The position numbers were made by a program, and so were the translations under genes. Below, one piece after another: positions 1 through 5,128 of a stretch of 5,159 nt of DNA (its first letter is position 1; every line of letters begins with the position of its first letter). Source of the stretch: Candidatus Scatomorpha stercorigallinarum (GTDB lineage: Bacteria > Bacillota_A > Clostridia > Oscillospirales > Oscillospiraceae); assembly GCA_018713375.1 (NCBI GenBank), contig DVOV01000072.1:1-5159 (forward strand), given 5' to 3'. The notes beneath the pieces are model-generated. The model ran no database searches. It had not been told where the DNA came from and was given only the letters and a program-made list of their open reading frames with translations.

Positions 1-33
1 TTGGGGGAAACCCTCGCCGGGGGTTTCCCCCAA
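1..33. repeat. Perfect 13-bp inverted repeat (hairpin) at window edge
   Basis: Positions 1-13 (TTGGGGGAAACCC) are perfectly complementary to 21-33, with a 7-nt loop (TCGCCGG). No T-run follows on either visible side, so it is not a canonical intrinsic terminator. Its last bases overlap the first mini-hairpin of the neighbouring repeat (30-44). The stem may extend beyond the left edge of the window. Confidence 0.75.
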
Positions 34-90
34 ACTGCGTTTGGATGCAGTGGGCTGTGCCCTGCTCTACGGCGAGGTTCGCAAAGACTT
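30..90 (+). repeat. Left arm of ~60-bp inverted repeat, with mini-hairpin
   Basis: The arm begins with the 15-nt hairpin CCAAAC-TGC-GTTTGG (30-44), followed by GATGCAGT and then a stretch ending in CTCTACGG, AGGTT and CGCAAAGAC. Read on the minus strand, 268 down to 208 gives nearly the same order (GTTTGGATGCAGT, then TCTACGG, AGGTTTTCGCAGAC), with roughly four of five positions matching over about 50 bases and a few small indels. The two arms face each other around the terminator at 166-205. No reading frame of plausible coding character covers the arm. Confidence 0.7.
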
Positions 91-165
91 ATAAGTGGGA
101 AATCCGCTCAGCTCCCGCTTCGCGGCTTTCACTCTACACAACGTGCGCCAGCCAGCGCCCGTCAG

Positions 166-205
166 AGCAAAAGCCGCAGGGCGGCAGCCCTGCGGCTTTT
201 TTGCT
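166..205. terminator. Bidirectional intrinsic terminator
   Basis: GCCGCAGGGC (173-182) pairs perfectly with GCCCTGCGGC (187-196) across a GGCA tetraloop. The right side runs into six Ts (197-202). The left side has AAAA (169-172), giving four Us on the minus-strand transcript, and AGC/GCT can extend the base of the stem. For the minus-strand nucleotidyltransferase gene the stem starts about 65 nt past the stop codon, so this is its likely terminator. The stronger T-run points rightward and would serve a plus-strand gene ending left of the window. Confidence 0.85.
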
Positions 206-207
206 TG

Positions 208-268
208 AACGTCTGCGAAAACCTACCGTAGACCAGGCCGCAGGCAACTGCATCCAAACTTAGTTTGG
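208..268 (-). repeat. Right arm of ~60-bp inverted repeat, covering a stop codon
   Basis: On the minus strand this arm starts with CCAAAC-TAA-GTTTGG (268-254) and continues GATGCAGTTGCCTGCGGCC, then TCTACGG and TTTTCGCAGAC. It matches the arm at 30-90 in inverse orientation and shares GTTGCCTGCGGCC with the copy at 1364-1477. The loop triplet TAA at 262-260 is the stop codon of the nucleotidyltransferase gene, so the repeat overlaps the last two sense codons of that gene. Confidence 0.7.
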
Positions 269-1321
269 CGCAGCCTGGCGCAAGGCGGTGACGAGGCGGC
301 CGGCGGTATCGGCCAGCTGCTCGGGCAGCCCGGCGCTGCCCGCGGCAGTCTCGATGACGATCTCGCTGCGCTCCGCGCTGGGCGAGATGCGCAGTGTGCA
401 GCCGTCCCTCCTGAGCACCACGCCGTCGTCCAGCTCCGCGCCCGCCTCCATCAGGCATCCGGACACCGCCCGCATCAGCCCCGCGCGGTCGCGGCAGGGC
501 ACGCGGCGCTCCGCGCGGTATTCGCCCTCCAGCGGCGCGCGAGCTCCCTCCTTATCGCCATCCGCCGGCGCGGCCGGCGCGCACTCCGGCGGCGTAACCA
601 GCTTCAGCCTCCCCTCCAGCGCGTCCAGGCAGCAGCGGTAGTACGCCTCCGGCGTGCCCACATCGCACCAGTAGCCCTCCATTTTCACCCCGCGCACGCC
701 CTCGCCGCGCTCCAGCAGCAGCGGGAACAGGTCGCGCGCAAAGTCGAACTCCCGCCCCTCCGGCACCAGCTCCATCGCCCGCGGCGACACCGCGTAGATG
801 CCCGTGTTGACGAGGTCGGTGACCACTTTCTGCCAGCCGGGCTTTTCGATGAAGCAGCGCACGTCGCCCTTCGCGTCCGGCACCACCAGCCCGTAGCGCA
901 GCGGGTCGCGGCACTCGCAGAGGGCGATGGTGACGGCCGCGCCGCCGCGCCGGTGCTCACGCATGAGCGCCGTGAGGTCGAAGTCGCAGGCCGCGTCACC
1001 GCTGAGGACGAGGATATCCTCGCCGGCAGTAAATGACGCGCAGTTTTTGACGCTCCCGGCCGTGCCCAGCGGCTCCTGTTCGATGAACCAGTGCAGGCGC
1101 ACGCCCAGGCGCGAGCCGTCGCCGAAGTGGGCGAGGATGGGCGCGGGGTTATAGCGCAGCGTGGCGGCGATGTCGGTGACGCCGTGCTTGCGCAGCAGTT
1201 CTATGACCCGCTCCATGAGCGGTTTTCCGATGAGCGGGACCATGGGCTTGGGCAGCTCGCCCGTGACGGCCTTCAGCCGCCGCCCTTCCCCGCCGGCCAT
1301 GATAACAGCTTTCATGGCCAT
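260..1321 (-). CDS. Sugar-1-phosphate nucleotidyltransferase (GDP-mannose pyrophosphorylase-like) with phosphohexomutase domain-IV-like tail
   Basis: A 353-residue protein, probably cytosolic. Residues 3-235 are a nucleotidyltransferase (NTP_transferase) domain: the nucleotide-binding start is AGGEGRRL (9-16) followed by LPKPM (23-27), then EPLGTAGS (83-90), LSGDAACDFDL (106-116), EKPGW (159-163), VNTGIYAVSP (171-180), FDFARDLFPLLL (192-203) and GYWCDVGTPEAYY (216-228). These match the family annotated as mannose-1-phosphate guanylyltransferase, which makes an NDP-sugar plus pyrophosphate for glycan synthesis; the sugar and base used cannot be read from sequence. Many homologues are long fusions (around 800 residues) with hexapeptide repeats and a phosphomannomutase. 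Here a 40-residue Ala/Pro-rich linker leads to residues 273-347, which resemble only the final mutase domain (VPC...LMRAV, LDDGVVLRRDG, SPSAERSE). The catalytic mutase domains are absent. Start: ATG at 1321 with GGGG 8 nt upstream; ATG at 1315 (MKAVIMAGG) is the alternative. I see no convincing promoter close upstream. Confidence 0.9.
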   Translation of the reverse strand: MAMKAVIMAGGEGRRLKAVTGELPKPMVPLIGKPLMERVIELLRKHGVTDIAATLRYNPAPILAHFGDGSRLGVRLHWFIEQEPLGTAGSVKNCASFTAGEDILVLSGDAACDFDLTALMREHRRGGAAVTIALCECRDPLRYGLVVPDAKGDVRCFIEKPGWQKVVTDLVNTGIYAVSPRAMELVPEGREFDFARDLFPLLLERGEGVRGVKMEGYWCDVGTPEAYYRCCLDALEGRLKLVTPPECAPAAPADGDKEGARAPLEGEYRAERRVPCRDRAGLMRAVSGCLMEAGAELDDGVVLRRDGCTLRISPSAERSEIVIETAAGSAGLPEQLADTAGRLVTALRQAAPN

Positions 1322-1363
1322 AGTATGTGCCCCGCCGTGCGCGCATTATTTTGCAAATTTCCT

Positions 1364-1477
1364 CCAAACTGCGTTTGGATGCGGTTGCCTGCGGCCCGCC
1401 CGCAGGCGGGGGATTCAGGGACTTTAGGTCCCTGCGACCCAATACTGAGAGATTTCTTTTGCTTGCGCCAAAAGAAA
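1364..1477 (+). repeat. Structured intergenic repeat, copy A
   Basis: In order: mini-hairpin CCAAAC-TGC-GTTTGG (1364-1378); a GATGC box and GTTGCCTGCGGCC as in the arm at 208-268; an 8-bp hairpin GCCTGCGG/CCGCAGGC (1387-1394 with 1400-1407); a 7-bp hairpin CAGGGAC/GTCCCTG (1416-1422 with 1428-1434); CGACCC; and a 9-bp hairpin TTTCTTTTG/CAAAAGAAA (1453-1461 with 1469-1477). The same order of elements, with sequence differences, occurs on the minus strand at 1872-1765 (copy B). It lies just upstream of the nucleotidyltransferase start. Confidence 0.7.
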
Positions 1478-1511
1478 CCCCTCAGACTCCAAAGAAAAGC
1501 GCTTTTGGTGC
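1453..1511 (+). other. Mutually exclusive hairpins of unknown role
   Basis: TTTCTTTTG (1453-1461) pairs with CAAAAGAAA (1469-1477). The overlapping GCGCCAAAAG (1465-1474) can instead pair with CTTTTGGTGC (1502-1511), allowing one G-U pair. A third option is the 12-bp palindrome AAAAGCGCTTTT (1495-1506). No downstream gene on the plus strand follows, so a riboswitch role is not supported; it may be part of the repeat element or of an unannotated RNA. Confidence 0.4.
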
Positions 1512-1685
1512 GTGTCGATACGTAAAATCTGCCCGTCAGTTCGGGTGATGACTGACTTTCAGGTGGTCATCCCGTAGTCGGATAGCCTTGCACAACGCCG
1601 ACCGCGGTTGGCTTCGCTTACGCTCGCGCCGCTAACGGGATCATGATCGGCAGTGCCGCGGCCGCAGGGAGCAACGCACGGTCAG
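1478..1685. other. Gene-free stretch inside the repeat region
   Basis: No frame here looks coding: the candidate frames are short, lack ribosome binding sites and have no family-like motifs. I found no tRNA or recognisable RNA gene. Small symmetrical elements are present: GTCAGT/ACTGAC (1535-1540 with 1551-1556), an imperfect palindrome GCCGACCGCGGTTGGC (1597-1612), and the 10-bp palindrome GATCATGATC (1639-1648). The composition is less GC-rich and less codon-structured than in the flanking genes. Confidence 0.5.
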
Positions 1686-1706
1686 CCAAGCTGCGCTTGG
1701 ATGCAG
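1686..1706 (+). repeat. Mini-hairpin repeat with compensatory stem change
   Basis: CCAAGC-TGC-GCTTGG (1686-1700) followed by ATGCAG. Compared with CCAAAC-TGC-GTTTGG at 30-44 and 1364-1378, both members of one base pair have changed (A-T to G-C), while the loop and the downstream ATGC are kept. Confidence 0.7.
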
Positions 1707-1710
1707 AGAA

Positions 1711-1751
1711 GCGCGCCTCACCAACGGATGACCTCCGTCAGTGGGGCGCGC
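1711..1751. repeat. Long imperfect hairpin, 41 nt
   Basis: Positions 1711-1721 pair with 1741-1751 (11 pairs including one G-T, with GCGCGCC/GGCGCGC at the base). A 2x2 internal loop follows, then ACGGA (1724-1728) pairs with TCCGT (1734-1738) around a TGACC loop. No T-run follows on either strand. It sits between the mini-hairpins at 1686-1700 and 1765-1779. Confidence 0.65.
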
Positions 1752-1764
1752 AGCGCAATTGACT

Positions 1765-1872
1765 CCAGGCGCAGCCTGGTCTTTGGGCAAGACCAAAGAA
1801 ATGGGGTGGCAAGGGGGTCGCAGGGACATCCGTCCCTGCACCCCCTCCCTGCGGGCGGGCCGCAGGCAATTG
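1765..1872 (-). repeat. Structured intergenic repeat, copy B (inverted)
   Basis: On the minus strand the order matches copy A at 1364-1477: TTGCCTGCGGCCCGCCCGCAGG (hairpin arms 1848-1854 and 1860-1866), a GGGGG run, GCAGGGAC/GTCCCTGC around GGAT (1820-1839), CGACCC, then TTTCTTTGG with CCAAAG. It ends with mini-hairpin CCAGGC-TGC-GCCTGG (1779-1765). The central hairpin is longer here: AGGGGGT/ACCCCCT (1812-1818 with 1840-1846) extends it to 15 pairs with one bulged C at 1819. It lies about 20-125 nt downstream of the spermidine-synthase-like gene and may act on the end of that transcript, although no U-tract follows. Confidence 0.7.
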
Positions 1873-1875
1873 CCC

Positions 1876-1890
1876 CCGGCCGCTGGCCGG
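1876..1890 (-). repeat. 6-3-6 hairpin abutting a stop codon
   Basis: CCGGCC-AGC-GGCCGG on the minus strand, starting at the base directly after the TGA stop of the spermidine-synthase-like gene (1893-1891). It has the same 15-nt geometry as the other mini-hairpins of the window but a different stem, so membership of the same family is uncertain. Confidence 0.5.
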
Positions 1891-3483
1891 TCATTCAAGC
1901 AGGCTCATGATGCCCTCCTCGGCTATCTGGCCGCGGATGGCGTCGAGCTCGGAGCCGATGATCTCGTCCAGCACGCGCATCCCCAGCAGCTCCACGGGGG
2001 CCTTGTCGTCAGTGAGGATGTAGTCCCCGCCGCCGGCGGGGGCGAGAGCATCGTCCACGCGCCGCATGATGGCGCGGTAGCCCTCGTCCTCAAGCTGCGG
2101 GTAACGGCTCTCGAAGCGCGCGAGCGCCTCGGCGTCCGCGCTGGCGAAGAGCTCCATGTTGCTGCCGCCGCTCACGCGCACGGTGTAGACATGGGGGAAC
2201 ACGCTGGCGATGGTGTCGATGAGGTATTCGTTCATGGAGCCCTCGCTCTCCGAGCGCATGGACATGTTCACCACCATCACGCCGCCGGGCGCAAGGTGCT
2301 CGCGCACCTCCGTGAAGAACTCCACGCTGCTCATCTGGAAGGGTATCGTGATGTCCTGATAGGCGTCCACCATGATGACGTCATAGGTGTCCCCGCTGGC
2401 GGTGAGCCACGCGCGGCCGTCGCCGACGATGGCCTCCACCTCCTCCGGCAGGTCAAAATACTCCCGGGAGATGTCCACGATCTTCTCGTCTATCTCCACG
2501 CCCGTCACCTGGCAGCCGGGGAAATATTCCAGGCACTGCTCGGCGAAGGTGCCCGTGCCGAGGCCGAGGATGAGCACGTCCTCCGCCTTCTCCGCCATCA
2601 GCGGGGCGGCCAGGGCGTAGTCGTAGTACATGCCCGTCATGCTGCCGGACTTCACCTTGATGGACTGCACGCCGAAGGCCACGTTGGTGGAGAGGGCGAT
2701 GCGCCGCTCGTCCTCCGTCACCTGTAAATAATTGTAGATGCTCTCGTCCTCGAGCACGATATCGTCGCCCTCCCAGAAGGCGAAGGAGTAGTTCATGGGC
2801 GTGAATACGAGCGCCGTAATGACAAGGGCGCAGGCTGCGCCGCGCCCTATCCACCGACGGCGGGAGATAAAGAAAGCCAGCGATATGACGGCCAGTATGG
2901 CGGCGAAGATGAGGAAGGTGCGCGCCGTGCCCACGGCGGGGATGGTGACGAAGGTGGGCAGGAAGGTGCCGATGATGCTGCCGATGGTGTTCAGCGCCTC
3001 CAGCTCGCCGAGCGTCTTGCCGTTGTCATCCAGGCTCTCGGTGGTGTATTTCATCAGCGAGGGCGTGACCGTGCCCAGCAGCATCAGCGGGAACACGAAG
3101 AGCGCCAGGCAGGAGCAGAGCGAGGCCCAGACGAGGAAATTGGAGCGCACGAACAGCGCCAGCAGCCCCGAGACGCCGGCGATCACATAGCGCCCGGCAA
3201 AGGGTATGAGCGCCGTCCAGACGGCCACCAGCAGCAGCCGCTTGAAGAGCCGCTCCGGCTCCGGGTGCCTGTCCGCGCTGCGCCCGCCCCAGACGTTGCC
3301 GATGGCCATAGCGATCATGATGGTGCCGATGATCACCGTCCAGACGATCTGCGAGCTGGAAAAATACGGCGCCAGCAGGCGGCTCGCCCCCAGCTCTATG
3401 GCCATCACCGACATGCCGGAGAAAAAGGACGTGGCGTAGAGGAACATCTTCCTGCCCATCACGGGGGCGCTTTTGTTTTCCAT
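1891..3483 (-). CDS. Fused membrane/spermidine-synthase-like protein
   Basis: A 530-residue inner-membrane protein of the 'fused MFS/spermidine synthase' type. Residues 1-230 are hydrophobic, with about six or seven membrane segments; the opening IELGASRLLAPYFSSS (29-44) and the segment up to NVWGGRSADRHP (63-74) are typical of the family. Residues about 240-500 are a Rossmann domain of the polyamine synthase fold: ESIYNYLQV (247-255), glycine-rich cofactor loop LGLGTGT (306-312), acidic ribose-binding strand GVEID (328-332), GDGRAW (354-359), VDAYQD (372-377) and the C-terminal TDDKAPVELL (491-500). In true spermidine synthases this domain transfers aminopropyl from decarboxylated S-adenosylmethionine to putrescine; no speD lies nearby and the membrane-bound relatives are poorly characterised, so the substrate is open. 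Start: GGAGG at 3495-3491 is 7 nt from this ATG but only 1 nt from the upstream ATG at 3489 (532 residues), so I prefer 3483. Transcribed from a promoter shared back-to-back with comM. Confidence 0.9.
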   Translation of the reverse strand: MENKSAPVMGRKMFLYATSFFSGMSVMAIELGASRLLAPYFSSSQIVWTVIIGTIMIAMAIGNVWGGRSADRHPEPERLFKRLLLVAVWTALIPFAGRYVIAGVSGLLALFVRSNFLVWASLCSCLALFVFPLMLLGTVTPSLMKYTTESLDDNGKTLGELEALNTIGSIIGTFLPTFVTIPAVGTARTFLIFAAILAVISLAFFISRRRWIGRGAACALVITALVFTPMNYSFAFWEGDDIVLEDESIYNYLQVTEDERRIALSTNVAFGVQSIKVKSGSMTGMYYDYALAAPLMAEKAEDVLILGLGTGTFAEQCLEYFPGCQVTGVEIDEKIVDISREYFDLPEEVEAIVGDGRAWLTASGDTYDVIMVDAYQDITIPFQMSSVEFFTEVREHLAPGGVMVVNMSMRSESEGSMNEYLIDTIASVFPHVYTVRVSGGSNMELFASADAEALARFESRYPQLEDEGYRAIMRRVDDALAPAGGGDYILTDDKAPVELLGMRVLDEIIGSELDAIRGQIAEEGIMSLLE

Positions 3484-3489
3484 GTTCAT

Positions 3490-3497
3490 CCCTCCCT
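3490..3497 (-). promoter_or_regulatory. Shine-Dalgarno sequence deciding the start
   Basis: AGGGAGGG on the minus strand, a strong anti-16S match. It lies directly against the ATG at 3489 but leaves 7 nt between its GGAGG core and the ATG at 3483, which is the usual spacing. Confidence 0.75.
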
Positions 3498-3510
3498 GGG
3501 TACAGGGGAT

Positions 3511-3539
3511 ATCATAGCACGGATGCGCGGAAATATAAA
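3511..3539 (-). promoter_or_regulatory. Promoter of the spermidine-synthase-like gene
   Basis: On the minus strand, -35 TTTATA (3539-3534, 4 of 6 consensus), a 17-nt spacer, then -10 TATGAT (3516-3511, 5 of 6). Predicted transcription start near 3504, giving a leader of about 20 nt that contains the Shine-Dalgarno sequence. Confidence 0.6.
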
Positions 3540-3549
3540 GCCCCGCGCC

Positions 3550-3578
3550 TTGTCAAACGGCGCGCCGTGCCCTATAAT
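3550..3578 (+). promoter_or_regulatory. Promoter of comM with palindromic spacer
   Basis: -35 TTGTCA (3550-3555, 5 of 6 consensus), a 17-nt spacer and a perfect -10 TATAAT (3573-3578). Predicted transcription start near 3585, which leaves the upstream GTG at 3593 only about 8 nt into the RNA and so favours ATG 3611. The spacer contains the 12-bp perfect palindrome ACGGCGCGCCGT (3557-3568), positioned where a dimeric repressor could bind; that role is inference. Confidence 0.8.
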
Positions 3579-3610
3579 GGTGTAAATAATATGTGAACGG
3601 GGGCGGGGCT

Positions 3611-5128
3611 ATGGTATCGAGGATACGCACGCTGGGCATCCGCGGCATCGGCGGCTACGAGGTGTCCGTGGAGTGCTCGATGTCGCAGGGGCTGCCGGGC
3701 TTCGACGTGGTCGGGCTGCCGGACGCCGCGGTGCGGGAGGCGCGCGAGCGCGTCCACGCCGCCATCAAAAACGCCGGGCTGAAGTTCCCCGTCTGCCGCC
3801 TGACGGTGAACCTGGCCCCGGCGGACACGAAAAAGGCCGGCACCATGTACGACCTGCCGATACTGCTGAGCGTCCTCGCCGCGGCGGGGCTCATCTCCCG
3901 CCCGCCGGAGGACTGCGCCTTTTTCGGCGAGCTCTCGCTCTCCGGGCGGCTGCGGCCCGTGCGCGGCGCGCTGCCGATGGCCCTCGCCGCGGAGCGCGCC
4001 GGCATCCGCCAGCTCTTCGTGCCGGAGGACAACGCGCCGGAGGCGGCCTTCGCCGGCTCGGTGCAGGTGATGCCGGTGCGGAGCCTTGCCCAGCTGCTCG
4101 AATACCTGCGCGGCCAGTGCGAGATCGAGCCCGCCGCCGCGCCGGAGGTGCATCCGCACGCCGCGGGCGGGCCGGACTTTGCCGAGGTCAAGGGCCAGGA
4201 GAACGTCAAGCGCGCGCTGGAGGTGGCGGCCGCCGGCGGGCACAACATCCTCATGGTGGGCCCGCCGGGCGCAGGCAAGAGCATGCTGGCCAAGCGCATC
4301 ACCTCCATCCTGCCGGACATGAGCCGCGCGGAGATCCTGGAGACGACGGAGATACACTCCGTCAGCGGCCTCACCAGCCGCGCGCACCCGGTGGTGGACG
4401 CGCGGCCCTTCCGCTCGCCGCACCACTCCACCTCCGCCGCCGCGCTGGCCGGGGGCTCGCAGCTCCAGCCGGGGGAGATGAGCCTGGCGCACAACGGCGT
4501 GCTCTTCCTGGACGAGCTGCCGGAGTTCCACCGCGACGTGCGCGAGGCCCTGAGGCAGCCGCTGGAGGACGGGGTGGTCACCGTGTCCCGCGCGGCGGGC
4601 ACGGCCACGTACCCCAGCCGCTTCATGCTGGTGTGCGCCATGAACCCCTGCCGCTGCGGCTGGTACGGGCACCCCACGCGCCGCTGCACCTGCACGGAGA
4701 CGGAGATAAAGAAATACCGCGCGCGGGTCTCGGGCCCGCTGCTGGACCGGATAGACATCATGGTGGAGGTGCCGGCGCTGGACTACTCAGAGCTCTCGGG
4801 CAAGGCCGCCTCGGAGAGCTCGGCGGAGATAAAAGCGCGGGTGGACGCCGCCAGGGAGAGGCAGAGGGCGCGGCTGGCCGGCACGGGGGCCGACTGCAAC
4901 GCCCACATGGGCCCCGGGGAGATGGAGAGGGACTGCGCCCTCTCCGGGGAGTGCTCGAAGCTGATGGAGGGGGCCTACAACGCCATGGGGCTGACGGCGA
5001 GGAGCTACGACCGCATACTGCGCGTGGCCCGCACCATAGCCGACCTGGCGGGGGAGAGCGAAATCGCCCCGGCGCACCTGGCCGAGGCGATACAGTACCG
5101 GACGTACGACTTCCGGGAGGACGAATAG
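3611..5128 (+). CDS. comM: YifB/ComM family Mg-chelatase-like AAA+ ATPase
   Basis: A 505-residue cytosolic protein, full length for the family. Residues 1-165 form the Lon-S5-like N-terminal domain with the family signatures PGFDVVGLPD (29-38) and NLAPADTKKAGTMYDLP (67-83). The AAA+ module follows: Walker A GPPGAGKS (217-224), SPHHST (269-274), Walker B VLFLDE (297-302), sensor-1 Asn in CAMNPC (342-347), and SGPLLDRIDI (374-383) with a conserved Arg. A CxC pair of pairs (C347, C349, C359, C361) may bind metal. Residues 400-505 are the Mg_chelatase C-terminal helical domain (LTARSYDRILRVARTIADL). In Vibrio, ComM is a hexameric helicase promoting branch migration during integration of transforming DNA; most bacteria with the gene have not been tested, so a general recombination role is equally possible. 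Start: ATG 3611 gives the typical MVSRIRTLGIRGIGGY opening and has GGGGG 7 nt upstream; an in-frame GTG at 3593 would add six residues. Its own promoter lies at 3550-3578. Confidence 0.93.
   Translation: MVSRIRTLGIRGIGGYEVSVECSMSQGLPGFDVVGLPDAAVREARERVHAAIKNAGLKFPVCRLTVNLAPADTKKAGTMYDLPILLSVLAAAGLISRPPEDCAFFGELSLSGRLRPVRGALPMALAAERAGIRQLFVPEDNAPEAAFAGSVQVMPVRSLAQLLEYLRGQCEIEPAAAPEVHPHAAGGPDFAEVKGQENVKRALEVAAAGGHNILMVGPPGAGKSMLAKRITSILPDMSRAEILETTEIHSVSGLTSRAHPVVDARPFRSPHHSTSAAALAGGSQLQPGEMSLAHNGVLFLDELPEFHRDVREALRQPLEDGVVTVSRAAGTATYPSRFMLVCAMNPCRCGWYGHPTRRCTCTETEIKKYRARVSGPLLDRIDIMVEVPALDYSELSGKAASESSAEIKARVDAARERQRARLAGTGADCNAHMGPGEMERDCALSGECSKLMEGAYNAMGLTARSYDRILRVARTIADLAGESEIAPAHLAEAIQYRTYDFREDE

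Noticed and set aside
1149..1442. 97-residue minus-strand frame with GGAGG upstream of an internal ATG near 1348
   Set aside because: It overlaps the nucleotidyltransferase in another frame and the GGAGG is about 14 nt from the ATG; the translation shows no family features.
1453..1511. Riboswitch or attenuator
   Set aside because: Alternative pairings exist, but no plus-strand gene follows and the TTTCTTTTG hairpin recurs in a similar form in copy B, so it is better explained as part of the repeat.
30..1779. CRISPR array
   Set aside because: The repeats are dispersed, occur in both orientations and have irregular spacing; there are no cas genes.
1741..2727. 328-residue plus-strand open frame
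   Set aside because: It lies antisense to the spermidine-synthase-like gene, has no ribosome binding site and its His/Ala/Gly/Val-rich translation reflects the GC-rich opposite strand.
3533..3556. Perfect minus-strand TTGACA (3556-3551) as -35 of the spermidine-synthase-like gene
   Set aside because: No acceptable -10 lies 16-18 nt downstream (TATATT is only 13 nt away); the TTTATA/TATGAT pair nearer the gene has correct 17-nt spacing.
3572..4761. Two long minus-strand frames (366 and 368 residues)
   Set aside because: Both are antisense to comM, whose family motifs run continuously through the region; the minus-strand translations are low-complexity Arg/Ala/Gly/Ser-rich shadows.
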